A DNA stretch of 64,000 nt, taken from assembly GCA_029556545.1 (NCBI GenBank), contig JAKQEQ010000153.1, positions 111,442 to 175,441 of the forward strand, given 5' to 3'. Positions 41,512-49,961 of this stretch are shown here, piece after piece. Under the pieces are notes generated by a model. It was not told the DNA's origin and did not search any database. It was given only the letters and a program-made list of their open reading frames with translations. How positions within the stretch are numbered: the stretch's first letter is position 1; each line of letters begins with the position of its first letter. The position numbers and the translations under genes are program-made. The stretch comes from Candidatus Hydrogenedentota bacterium (lineage in GTDB: Bacteria; Hydrogenedentota; Hydrogenedentia; Hydrogenedentales; JAGMZX01).

Positions 41512-43191
41512 TTACTTGCCTCGCCGCAGGGGGATGACGCCGCGGAATCCGACGGTGGCCAGGCGCGACTCGGGAAACAGGCCTTTCCGTGCGGTGCAGG
41601 CGAGTTCCTCCGGTTTCGAACTCCAGCAACCGCCGCGTACGGCTCTCCTGGGGGCGTTCGGCGGTCCGTTGCCGCCAGGGCGCCGCGCCACGGGGTAGGG
41701 CACAAACGGGTCCTTCGTCCATTCCATGACGTTGCCGGCCATGTCCTGAATGCCTTCGGGGGTGGCGCCGGATTCGTGCATCGCGATAATCGAGGGCATC
41801 CCGAGGTTCTCGCCGAAGTTGCAGCGCGTCGGGTCGGGGGGAAGGCTGCCCCAGGGATAGCGCCGGTTTTCCTTGCCGCGCGCGGCGAACTCCCATTGCG
41901 CCTCCGTGGGGAGGTCCTTACCCAGCCACTGCGCGTAGGCGAAGGCCTCGGCCCACGTGACGCCGACGACGGGCTGATCGGGCCCGTTGTATTGCGGGTC
42001 GCGCCAGTATTTCGGTTCGGGACGGCCGGTGGCCTCAAGAAACCGGGCGAACTCGGCGACAGTCACCGGATGCACGTCCATCCAGAATGGCGCGACATAT
42101 ACTTCCTCTTCCGGAGCTTCGTCGCGGACCTCGTTGTTTCCCATGAGGAAATTGCCGCCCTCGATATAGACCATACCGTCCGTCGAAGGCTGTTTGTCAC
42201 CGTTGGGCGTCAGTACCTGGACCGTGGTCACCCCGTATGCCGTCTCGAACGCTTCCTCGAGGGCGACGCGGAACTCCGTGGCGGACTGCCAACGTCGCTC
42301 TTTCTCCTCGGCGACGGCGCGGTCCAGCACGGCCAAGAGTCCGGGCGACACGTCCTCGCGCACTTGCGGGGTCGGCACGTAGTCGTCCAACGGCGTGCGA
42401 AGGGTCAGCAGTTCATAGAATAGCAGCCCCACCGAGTACAGGTCCGCGCGGAGGTCCACCGCGCGTCGGAGGCGTTGCTCGGGGGCGGAGTATCCGAGGG
42501 TGCCTACCGGGTGCCCGGAGGCGGCTGCGTCAGCGGTCGCGGTCAGGAGCTCTTCGTGCACCACTTTGGCCAGGCCGAAATCGAGGACCTTGATACGCTC
42601 GCCCGCGAGGAGGAAGACGTTTTCGGGCTTGATGTCGCGGTGAATCACCGTGCGGTGGGCGTATTCGAGGGCGGCAAGCACCTGTTTGAGCAGTGTGACG
42701 CCGAGCCGCACTTCGACGAGACGGCGGTCGGTGCGCTTCTTGCGCAAGAAGGCGCGCAGCGATTGCCCGCTCAGGAATTCCATGGAGAGGTAGAGGATGC
42801 CCTCGCTGGTCCAGGCCACGTCGTGGACGGCGACGATGTTCTCGTGACGGAGGCGCCGGGCGATCTGCGCCTCCTGGATGAACATTTGGCGGCCTTTCTC
42901 GGTGCGGAGCATCTCCGGGTGCATGAATTTGAGGGCCACCGGCTCTTTTACCAGCGCATCCAGGGCACGGTACACCACGCCCATGCCGCCCTTGCCTATG
43001 CGTTCCTCGATGATGTAGCGGTCACTCACGCGGTCGCCGCGCTCGAAGGCGAGATTGAGGTGCGTCTCGCGCAACGCGGCGCTCGGTACGCGGAGCGGCG
43101 CGCGGCAATTGAAACACACCCCCTCCTTCCCTTGTACCGTGGGCGGCGCGAGAATGCGGAGCCCGCACTGTGAACAAACGACCTCGATCAT
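41512..43191 (-). CDS. Ser/Thr protein kinase fused to a formylglycine-generating-enzyme (FGE/SUMF1) domain
   Basis: This 559-residue protein begins with a zinc-ribbon-like element (CSQCGLRI...CFNC, about 6-29). A Hanks-type kinase follows: P-loop IGKGGMGVVYRA (about 65), Lys in EPVALKFM, HRDIKPENVF and DFGLAKV. The C-terminal 210 residues form an FGE-like fold (MVYIEGGNFLMGNNEVRDEA, TEAQWEFAARG, VRGGCWSSKPEELACTARKG, VGFRGVIPLRR). Such fusions are seen in planctomycetes and related groups; the FGE-like part usually binds rather than oxidises. No transmembrane segment separates the two domains, so the whole protein is cytoplasmic. Confidence 0.93.
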   Translation of the reverse strand: MIEVVCSQCGLRILAPPTVQGKEGVCFNCRAPLRVPSAALRETHLNLAFERGDRVSDRYIIEERIGKGGMGVVYRALDALVKEPVALKFMHPEMLRTEKGRQMFIQEAQIARRLRHENIVAVHDVAWTSEGILYLSMEFLSGQSLRAFLRKKRTDRRLVEVRLGVTLLKQVLAALEYAHRTVIHRDIKPENVFLLAGERIKVLDFGLAKVVHEELLTATADAAASGHPVGTLGYSAPEQRLRRAVDLRADLYSVGLLFYELLTLRTPLDDYVPTPQVREDVSPGLLAVLDRAVAEEKERRWQSATEFRVALEEAFETAYGVTTVQVLTPNGDKQPSTDGMVYIEGGNFLMGNNEVRDEAPEEEVYVAPFWMDVHPVTVAEFARFLEATGRPEPKYWRDPQYNGPDQPVVGVTWAEAFAYAQWLGKDLPTEAQWEFAARGKENRRYPWGSLPPDPTRCNFGENLGMPSIIAMHESGATPEGIQDMAGNVMEWTKDPFVPYPVARRPGGNGPPNAPRRAVRGGCWSSKPEELACTARKGLFPESRLATVGFRGVIPLRRGK

Positions 43192-43233
43192 GCCTCATGT
43201 TCCGCCAAGCCGGGGCCAAGAAGTGTTATGTAT

Positions 43234-43262
43234 AGTGTAACACCGACGCGGGGTTTGGACAA
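43234..43262 (-). promoter_or_regulatory. Possible promoter of the kinase gene
   Basis: On the minus strand TTGTCC (43262-43257) and TACACT (43239-43234) are 17 bases apart, about 43 bases upstream of the start. Each hexamer matches consensus at four positions. Confidence 0.35.
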
Positions 43263-43278
43263 GGGACGGGAACGGGGA

Positions 43279-43303
43279 GGGACCAGGGACCAGGGACCAG
43301 GGA
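43279..43303. repeat. 7-bp tandem repeat GGGACCA
   Basis: Three perfect copies followed by GGGA, between the divergent kinase and cohesin-like genes. Confidence 0.7.
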
Positions 43304-43489
43304 GTGCGGGACTACGGATCAACGACCGGGCGGTGCGGCGGAATGGGGGCGGCCGCGCTTTCGTCGTGCGGGTCCGCTTTGTCCGGCGTAATGCACGGGT
43401 TCTCGAAACGTGTTGACATGCCGCCGACCGGTCCGATAGGGTTGGGCTCGGTATCGTGCGCTATCCTGTGCAAAGGAGTTTTTCGTCCC

Positions 43490-44566
43490 GTGAGTTCCCT
43501 GAAGGCATTCTCGACAGCCGGTCGCCGGTCCGTGGTGCGGTCCCTGCCGGCCGGGCTGGCGATCGCGTTAGCGGTCGTTGCCTCCGCGCAGCCGCCGGTC
43601 ACGTTCATCGTTGGCGAGGGCACGGGCAATCCGGGGGATGTTGCCGAATTGCCGGTGTCGCTTGAGAGCGGTGGAACGCGCCCGGCCGCGCTCACGCTCA
43701 TCCTCGAGTACGACCCCGAGAAGGTGTCGCCCGAGGAGACCTATTACCAGTTCGTGCAGGAAGACCTTGAGGGCGAGCCGACCGTTGCGACGGCGCCGGT
43801 GCGTCCCGATCAGACGCTCTTGGACGCGCAAAAGCTGGTCTCCCACAACATTCCTTTTCCTGGCCAGTTACGGCTGGTAATTGTGGGTCTAAACACCCTC
43901 GAGATCGGGGATGGGCCCCTGGTGACCGCGGCTTTCAGGCTCGTGAGCGGCGGATCGGGCGAATTTGTCGCGGTGGTCGGCGGCGATGAGAGCAGCGCCA
44001 CCTCCGCGGGCGCGGCCGAGATCCCCGTCGCCTTTGTGGACGGCGGCATTCTGGTTGGCTGCGACCCCGCGGAAGCGCCGAGCGCGGTCCAGGCAACGCA
44101 GGGATTGAAGGATCGGGTCGAGGTGACATGGGACCCCGTTGCCACGCCGGGCGCGCAATACCGCGTATATCGGAGCGACGATGCGGATCCGGCGCACGCC
44201 GTACCGCTGGGCATGGGATGGGAGAGCGCCACGCGGTTCAGCGACGTGACGGCGCGGCCCGCCCAGACTTCCGGCGGGTTCGCCTGCTGCCCGCCCGGAG
44301 AAGTGATTGTGTTCCAGTACTATTATTGGGTGAAGGCGCGAACCGCGTCGGGGTGCGAAAGCGCGTTCAGCGCCGCGCCCGCTCTCGGGTATCGCGGCGC
44401 GGCCAAGTCGCGTCCAGGCGAGGAAGCGGGCGTGATCGGGGACGGTGTCTTCCTCGGCGGCGCGATGGCGTTGCTCTTGTGCGCGCATGTGATGCGGGCG
44501 TCGGGCCGTGTCCGGCGGCCTGAAGGCCGCACTTCTCACGATAGCGGTGTGCAGTGCGGGCTCTAA
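43490..44566 (+). CDS. Surface protein with cohesin-like and fibronectin-III-like domains and a C-terminal anchor
   Basis: The 358-residue protein starts at a GTG (43490) with AAAGGAG upstream and a signal peptide (RRSVVRSLPAGLAIALAVVA). Residues about 33-200 look like a cohesin domain: VTFIVGEGTGNPGDVAELPV, ALTLILEYDPEKVSPEE, and GPLVTAAFRLVSGGSGEFVA. Residues about 205-295 resemble a fibronectin type III module (APSAVQATQGLKDRVEVTWD). The C-terminus has a hydrophobic helix (GVFLGGAMALLLCAHVM) then Arg-rich residues, which fits a sorting or anchoring tail. The exported location, rather than binding activity, is well supported. Confidence 0.72.
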   Translation: MSSLKAFSTAGRRSVVRSLPAGLAIALAVVASAQPPVTFIVGEGTGNPGDVAELPVSLESGGTRPAALTLILEYDPEKVSPEETYYQFVQEDLEGEPTVATAPVRPDQTLLDAQKLVSHNIPFPGQLRLVIVGLNTLEIGDGPLVTAAFRLVSGGSGEFVAVVGGDESSATSAGAAEIPVAFVDGGILVGCDPAEAPSAVQATQGLKDRVEVTWDPVATPGAQYRVYRSDDADPAHAVPLGMGWESATRFSDVTARPAQTSGGFACCPPGEVIVFQYYYWVKARTASGCESAFSAAPALGYRGAAKSRPGEEAGVIGDGVFLGGAMALLLCAHVMRASGRVRRPEGRTSHDSGVQCGL

Positions 44567-44614
44567 CCCGCCTTCAAGGGTTCAGGCGAAAGATCGGAAG
44601 GGTAAGAAGCGCTC

Positions 44615-45451
44615 ATGTATCCGGTGCTGTTCAAGTTCTGGGTATTCGAGTTCCACACGTATACCGTGTTGATGGCCGGCGCCTTCCTGCTGGGGGTGTA
44701 TCTTTTTTTCCGCCACAACGAACGGTTGGCGGAGCCCTTTCCGGTCACTCCGATCGGTGCGCTCTGGCTGTTCCTCGGGATTCTGGTCGGGTCCAAGGTC
44801 TATTACATTCTAGAGTATCGCGATGCGCGCGAACTCTTGAGCCTCGTGCGCATCTGGGAAGGGGGACTGGTGTCCTACGGGGGCATCATCGGCGGGGCGG
44901 CGGCGGTCATCTACTTACGTGTCAAGGGGGTCCCGATACTGCCGATCGGCGACCTCGTGGTGAGTTACGTGCCGCTGTGTCACGCCATCGGGCGGCTGGG
45001 TTGTTTCTTTAACGGCTGTTGCTGGGGGAGGCCGACGGACCTGCCGTGGGGCGTAGTGTATCCGGAGGGAAGCGCCCTGCATGGTTACTTGCTCCATGAG
45101 CATATCCGGCAAGGCGCGGCGCCGGGGGATGCCGGGCACCCGCACCCGGTGCACCCGACGCAACTGTATGAAAGTCTGGGCCTGTTTGTCATTTATCTTC
45201 TCTTCTGTTATGTGTACCCGCGGCGCACCCGCCAAGGCGGCTTGCTGCTCTTGTACCCAGTGTTTTACGGGGTCTTGCGCTTCCTTGTGGAGTTTTTCCG
45301 GGCGGATCCGACGCATGAGGTTCCTCTGGTGCACTTGCGGCTCTCGCAGGCGATCAGTCTTGGACTTGTAATTGCCGGTTTGCTTGTGTACATTACGGTG
45401 CGTTCCCGGTTGCCGGAGCGAGGGGCGGAGGAGGCCCCGCCGCGGGCTTGA
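44615..45451 (+). CDS. lgt: Prolipoprotein diacylglyceryl transferase
   Basis: Lgt transfers diacylglycerol to the lipobox Cys of prolipoproteins in the inner membrane. The 278-residue protein has the conserved helices and the signature HAIGRLGCFFNGCCWGRP (about 127-144), with GGLVSYGGIIGG (about 86) and HPTQLYESLGLFVI (about 186). The C-terminal helix and soluble tail are typical. Several predicted lipoproteins in this window are its substrates. It follows the cohesin-like gene by 48 bp. Confidence 0.97.
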   Translation: MYPVLFKFWVFEFHTYTVLMAGAFLLGVYLFFRHNERLAEPFPVTPIGALWLFLGILVGSKVYYILEYRDARELLSLVRIWEGGLVSYGGIIGGAAAVIYLRVKGVPILPIGDLVVSYVPLCHAIGRLGCFFNGCCWGRPTDLPWGVVYPEGSALHGYLLHEHIRQGAAPGDAGHPHPVHPTQLYESLGLFVIYLLFCYVYPRRTRQGGLLLLYPVFYGVLRFLVEFFRADPTHEVPLVHLRLSQAISLGLVIAGLLVYITVRSRLPERGAEEAPPRA

Positions 45452-45465
45452 CCCGCAGGGTTTTT
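45442..45465 (+). terminator. Weak possible terminator after lgt
   Basis: GCGGG (45442-45446) pairs with CCCGC (45452-45456), followed by AGGGTTTTT. The stem is short and overlaps the lgt stop codon. Confidence 0.3.
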
Positions 45466-45476
45466 AGTGCTAAGAT
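45448..45476 (+). promoter_or_regulatory. Possible distal promoter P1 of the large surface-protein gene
   Basis: TTGACC (45448-45453) and TAAGAT (45471-45476) with a 17-base spacer lie about 390 bases upstream of the start codon, before a hairpin-rich leader. Confidence 0.45.
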
Positions 45477-45540
45477 GGTTGAGGCAGACATAGGGGAAGG
45501 CAGTAATGCGAATGAGGCAGTCCATGAGTGTTGCCGAGAA

Positions 45541-45575
45541 CGGCAAGCCCCGCGAGGCGCGGGGCTGCGTTGCCG
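45541..45575 (+). promoter_or_regulatory. Strong GC hairpin in the leader
   Basis: Inner arms AGCCCCGCG / CGCGGGGCT around AGG are perfect, and the flanks CGGCAA / TTGCCG can extend the stem with a 3- to 4-base bulge. It could be a transcription attenuator or part of a small RNA. Confidence 0.45.
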
Positions 45576-45656
45576 TGCACGGTCGCGGCAGTCTATCCCC
45601 ATTTCCTCCGGCAGGGGTAGCCCGCCAAAAATGCAGGGCTTTGCCCAAATAAAGTG

Positions 45657-45686
45657 TTGACAAGCGTGAAGAAACCGCTTTATAAT
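45657..45686 (+). promoter_or_regulatory. Near-consensus sigma70 promoter P2 of the surface-protein gene
   Basis: TTGACA (45657-45662), an 18-base spacer and TATAAT (45681-45686) are both exact consensus hexamers, about 175 bases upstream of the ATG. Confidence 0.8.
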
Positions 45687-45864
45687 ACGGGACCAGGAAG
45701 TTTGGAGTGGCAGTATGGCTCTCCTCGGAGGGCATTCCTACCCCCAACGCCGGCCAATTTTGAGGGGTAGCGGAAGGATGAATGGAATGACGTGACGACC
45801 AGAGGGGCCGTTGCGGTTTTTTGAGTGTACTGTGTAGAGGAAAGGCGTAAAGGAGACTATTGTC

Positions 45865-48800
45865 ATGGGGACCAGCAAAAAGTTAGTACTGGCGTTACTC
45901 GTCAGCCTGATGATGGTGTTAGCGCTGGGCATTGGCTTGGTACCCTCGCGTCCCGTGGATACCGCGGGCGCGGCGGACCAAAGTGGGCGGATCGACATGG
46001 TCGACCTGCTGAATCAGATTCTGGGTATTCAGCAAGTGGGCGACATCACCCTGCTATCCGCACTGGAGGGCGCGACGGTCAAGACGCCTTCGGATAATGC
46101 GGCGACTCCGCCGATCATCATTCCGGTGCAGGCGGCGCTCGCCGGCGGCGATGGCACGGAAACGGTCCACTTCGCCGCGCAGACCACGGACCAGAGCCCG
46201 TGGACCCCGCCTGACCTGTGGGTCGGCGATGATTCCCAGGTGAGTGGTGTCGTGGGCGCCGCGGAGGGATATGCGGGCCTGCTGGACATCGGGCCGGGGT
46301 TTTACCAGGCCGGCTTGGCGAACATCCAGAAGAGCATCCTTGTCTACGCCTTGGTGAACGCTTCGCAGGTGAAGGCGCAGGTCAGCCTCCAGTACGAGGC
46401 CACCAACTCCGAGGCTGAAGCAGTCGGCCTCACCCTTGCGCAGACCGAGGCTTCAGTAGACGTGGATGACAACGCACTTCCCGACGACTTGTTCAACGAT
46501 GTGGCGCCGGGAGAACTCTGGGTGTCCACGCAGAACAAGGACGGCCGGGCGCGGACGATCCTCGTCGCGAATCTCGATGACACGGGCCTGGGCGGAAAAG
46601 CGGCGGGCACGTACTCCGTGCAACTCGGTTCGGACATCAAGGTTACTGCTCCGAACACGGACGCCTTGGTGGGCGAAGGTCTTGTGGACAGCGGCGAGTC
46701 CACCTTGCTCCTGGTCGAGGTTGTGGGCGACTTGGCCGCGTTGTTGGACCGCATCGACGGCGTGGACTCGCCGGTAGACCGCCAGGCATGGGCGGATGCT
46801 GTAAACGGCATTGCCCCGGCCGCCGCGCTGGCCTCGTATGTCCAGATCAGCCTCCTCTACACTTACAATAGTGGCCTGAATTACAACGAACTGAAAGACC
46901 TGACGGGTACGAGTCTTTCCGTGGGGCTCGCGCTGAGCGGGCTTGATCTTGCCGGCACGAATGCCGTGCAGTTGTGGTCGTACCCGACGATGGTGGACGA
47001 CCTCGAGGGTGTTGTCTACCTGGCGAACGACCCCGACGCACAGGGTTGGCGTTTGATCGACCCGAACGCGGTGGCGGTGGACGTCGGCGCGGGCACGCTC
47101 GATGCCTCGCTCCAGACGCTGTCCGTGTTTACGCCGTTTGACTCGGGTCTCGCAATTTCGAGCATTGCGCCGTCCCGCATTCCGAGCAATTTCGCGGGCG
47201 CGGACGTGACGCTTACCGGCGTCTTCCCGACCGAGACCGGCCTTGACTTGGCCGGGGCGGCGGCCGCCTACTCCGTGACGATTGCGGGCGCGGCGGCTGA
47301 CTTCCGGCTCGGACCGGCGAAGCAGGACTTCGCGGTGACCCCGTATGACGGCGTCAATCAGAACACCATGTACATCTCCTCGCCCGCGGTTGCCACGACG
47401 GGTGTGGTCGATGTTACCGTAGTCGACTTGGCCAATCCGGCCAACCAGGTTACCAGCCAACAGTTGTCCGTACAGAACGTGTACTCCGTGACGGTGGAGA
47501 CGCGCGATAGCGTATCCGCCATTAGCACGCCGGGCGGTGTGGCGCTCAGTCCCGGTCAGTCCGCGGACCTGCCCGGCAACTACCCGGATCCGGCGGGCAA
47601 GTTCTTCGACGGCGACGCCATCAGCGCGAGCCTGGCCCTGGTCGGTGTCTCGCTGGTGAACTGGGAAGTCAATGGCGTCAACGCCGGCAGCAACGCCACG
47701 CTGAACCTGACCGTTACGCAAGACACGACCATTACGGCTGTGGTCCAGCCGCTGGTTGGTCTGTGCACACTGTCGGTCAGCACGATTGGTCTCGGCGTTG
47801 TCGAGCCTAACGGCGGCACGTTCCCGTGCGGTACCGGTGTGAGTTTGACGGCGATTCCGAGCTCCGGGTGGGAGTTCGTGCGGTGGGAAGGCGCCATCGG
47901 CGAAGCTGACCCGCAAGCGAACCCGATCACCGTCATCGTCAATGCCGACATCGAGGTGACGGCGGTGTTTGCGGAAGTGTCGCAGATTGACCTCGATGCC
48001 GATCCGCTCCAAGGCCCGTCCGGCGCCATCACCGAGGTTTGGCTCTTCGGCGGCGTGGTGGCGCAGGTAAGCGGTACGGGCGTGATTCCCGGAACCGTCC
48101 TTACCTTCAGCAATGCGGACGATCTCACGAATCCCGAGACCGCATCGGCCACGGTCTTCGAACGCACCGCCGGCGGTCCCCCCGAAATCGTTATCCCCGT
48201 TGCGCCGGCGAGTTGGTTCGCGGGCGGTCAGGCGGCGGTTATGACTAACCTCACCGCTACGCGCCCGGACAGCGGGACTGACACAGCGAACAATGCCTTG
48301 ACGTTCAAGCAGTATGACATCGGCGCGGACGGCGTGGCGACCACGGCGTTCGTGATCAATCCGACTGTTGGCAACACGATCGGCGTGTGGGACGGCGCGT
48401 CGCCGGACAACATCACGCTCGAATTGCCGGCGCTGGGCGCGTCCGCGGGCAATGAAGTATACGGTATCGCGCGCACGGTGCAGATTCCGAATGCGAAATC
48501 GACCACCGAAGCGCTCGGCACCAGTGCGTTCGACGCGCTGCTCACCGCTCAACAGAGCGGGGCGCTGATCCCGGCGGCCTACGACTTCAGCATGCACCTC
48601 TATGGGCCGCTGCAGGTCAGCAAGACCACGCCGCCGGTCGGATCGGGCGTGTACAACAACGCGAGCGCTCTGACGACCTTCGACCGCACTGTGGACGTGA
48701 ACGGCAACCCGGTCCAGACCGGCGCCGCGCTGCTCACGTTCCCGGTTACGGGTTCCGGCCTGACCGCCGCCGACGTGCGCAAGGGCCTGACCATGTGGGG

Positions 48801-49752
48801 CGTCGAGTTGAACTATGACTACGCGGCCGAGCAAATCGTGCCGGTCATCCCGCAAGCGGTGGCCTACCAGAGCACGCTCGTGCGGAGCGAAGTCAGCCCG
48901 GCGCTGGCCTTGGATACGCCTGACGCGACGACCATCAACCTCGTGGATCAGGCGCGCCTGTACAGCCTGAACGGCTTCAGCCTGCGCCAGAACGCCGTGT
49001 TCGACGCCGAAGTGGCCGCGGGCATCCGTCTCGCCACGGCGAGCGGCACCTTCACCGCCTCGAACACCAACGGCGGCGATGCGTTGCGCATCGTGTCCGC
49101 GTTGGGCGGCCTGGCGTGGGTGGACCGCGTCGCGTTCGTCGGCACCGCCGGGAAGATCGGCGGCGTCGTGAGCACGTTCCCGGCCGGTTCGGCTGACGGT
49201 ACGACCGAGTTCGAGTTGAGCTTGCAGTCGCCCCCGAGTTCCGGCGGCGAAGCGGGCATTGTCGACCTGGTTATCTACCTGAAGTCGGCGCCGACGGTCG
49301 AGGCGGCGCGTCTCTCTCGCGTGTTCGAGTACAGGGCTGCGCCGCAGCTCAACCTGAACCTGTTGCTCCTGCTGCTTGGCCTGCTTATCGCGATCCTTGG
49401 CCTCGCGGCCGGCGGCGACAGCGGCGGCGGCGGCGGCCCGTGCTTCATCGCGACCGCGGCCTACGGCACGCCCATGGCGGCTGAGATCGACGTGCTGCGC
49501 GACCTGCGCGATCAGGTCTTCCTGAACAGCGCGGCCGGCTCGGCCTTCGTGGACACGTACTACGCCTTCAGCCCGGCCATCGCCCAGTTCGTGGCGGACA
49601 GCCCGGTCCTGGCGTCGATCATCCGTGTGGCCCTCGTGCCCGTGGTGGTCGTCAGCCGAGTCGTGCTGGCCCTGCCGATGCTGAGCGCGGCCCTCGCGCT
49701 GCTGTTCAGCGGCTGGATCGTGGCGCGCCGCATGCGCCGCGCCACGCGGTAA
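45865..49752 (+). CDS. Very large secreted CFI-box-CTERM surface protein
   Basis: The 1295-residue protein has an N-terminal signal/anchor helix (KKLVLALLVSLMMVLALGIG) and then a short half-dockerin-like element (DQSGRIDMVDLLNQILG, about 39-55). Most of the rest is beta-rich and of no recognised family. One InlB/Listeria-Bacteroides-type repeat lies near 640-705 (WEFVRWEGAIGEADPQ, VNADIEVTAVF). The C-terminal 105 residues carry the CFI-box (CFIATAAYGTPMAAEIDVLR, DLRDQVFLNSAAGSAFVDTY) and end in hydrophobic helices and RRMRRATR, characteristic of a C-terminal sorting domain. A strong promoter, AAGGAG start site and terminator suggest high expression, as for an S-layer-like protein. No function is claimed. 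Confidence 0.85.
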   Translation: MGTSKKLVLALLVSLMMVLALGIGLVPSRPVDTAGAADQSGRIDMVDLLNQILGIQQVGDITLLSALEGATVKTPSDNAATPPIIIPVQAALAGGDGTETVHFAAQTTDQSPWTPPDLWVGDDSQVSGVVGAAEGYAGLLDIGPGFYQAGLANIQKSILVYALVNASQVKAQVSLQYEATNSEAEAVGLTLAQTEASVDVDDNALPDDLFNDVAPGELWVSTQNKDGRARTILVANLDDTGLGGKAAGTYSVQLGSDIKVTAPNTDALVGEGLVDSGESTLLLVEVVGDLAALLDRIDGVDSPVDRQAWADAVNGIAPAAALASYVQISLLYTYNSGLNYNELKDLTGTSLSVGLALSGLDLAGTNAVQLWSYPTMVDDLEGVVYLANDPDAQGWRLIDPNAVAVDVGAGTLDASLQTLSVFTPFDSGLAISSIAPSRIPSNFAGADVTLTGVFPTETGLDLAGAAAAYSVTIAGAAADFRLGPAKQDFAVTPYDGVNQNTMYISSPAVATTGVVDVTVVDLANPANQVTSQQLSVQNVYSVTVETRDSVSAISTPGGVALSPGQSADLPGNYPDPAGKFFDGDAISASLALVGVSLVNWEVNGVNAGSNATLNLTVTQDTTITAVVQPLVGLCTLSVSTIGLGVVEPNGGTFPCGTGVSLTAIPSSGWEFVRWEGAIGEADPQANPITVIVNADIEVTAVFAEVSQIDLDADPLQGPSGAITEVWLFGGVVAQVSGTGVIPGTVLTFSNADDLTNPETASATVFERTAGGPPEIVIPVAPASWFAGGQAAVMTNLTATRPDSGTDTANNALTFKQYDIGADGVATTAFVINPTVGNTIGVWDGASPDNITLELPALGASAGNEVYGIARTVQIPNAKSTTEALGTSAFDALLTAQQSGALIPAAYDFSMHLYGPLQVSKTTPPVGSGVYNNASALTTFDRTVDVNGNPVQTGAALLTFPVTGSGLTAADVRKGLTMWGVELNYDYAAEQIVPVIPQAVAYQSTLVRSEVSPALALDTPDATTINLVDQARLYSLNGFSLRQNAVFDAEVAAGIRLATASGTFTASNTNGGDALRIVSALGGLAWVDRVAFVGTAGKIGGVVSTFPAGSADGTTEFELSLQSPPSSGGEAGIVDLVIYLKSAPTVEAARLSRVFEYRAAPQLNLNLLLLLLGLLIAILGLAAGGDSGGGGGPCFIATAAYGTPMAAEIDVLRDLRDQVFLNSAAGSAFVDTYYAFSPAIAQFVADSPVLASIIRVALVPVVVVSRVVLALPMLSAALALLFSGWIVARRMRRATR

Positions 49753-49770
49753 GCGCATCCTGACCTGTCG

Positions 49771-49812
49771 CTCCGGCGGGACGCCCGAGAGGGCCTCCCG
49801 CCGGAGTTTTTT
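49771..49812 (+). terminator. Strong intrinsic terminator of the surface-protein gene
   Basis: Perfect 11-bp arms CTCCGGCGGGA (49771-49781) and TCCCGCCGGAG (49796-49806) are followed by TTTTTT. Confidence 0.9.
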
Positions 49813-49961
49813 GTCTGGCTGGACGCGGCGTATGAGATGTCTCCGGCGCGGGGCTGTTTGTTGGCATCGAGTTGCGCTTCCAGTTATCCTTTGGTAGGGA
49901 CAAGGAAGCGTACTGGGCATCAATAGTCGGCAAAGTACGCGCAATTGAGGAAACGGCGACG

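Larger units (their letters stand above)
45452..45864 (+). other. Long leader/promoter region of the surface-protein gene
   Basis: Two promoter-like elements (45448, 45657) flank a strong hairpin at 45541-45575. Further hairpins follow: GGGCTTTGCCC (45636-45646) and CTACCCC/GGGGTAG (45738-45770), then a run of six T at about 45819. A 48-codon ORF at about 45508-45654 (MRMRQSMSVA...) has no family match and is probably noncoding. The RBS AAGGAG precedes the ATG at 45865. Confidence 0.55.
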
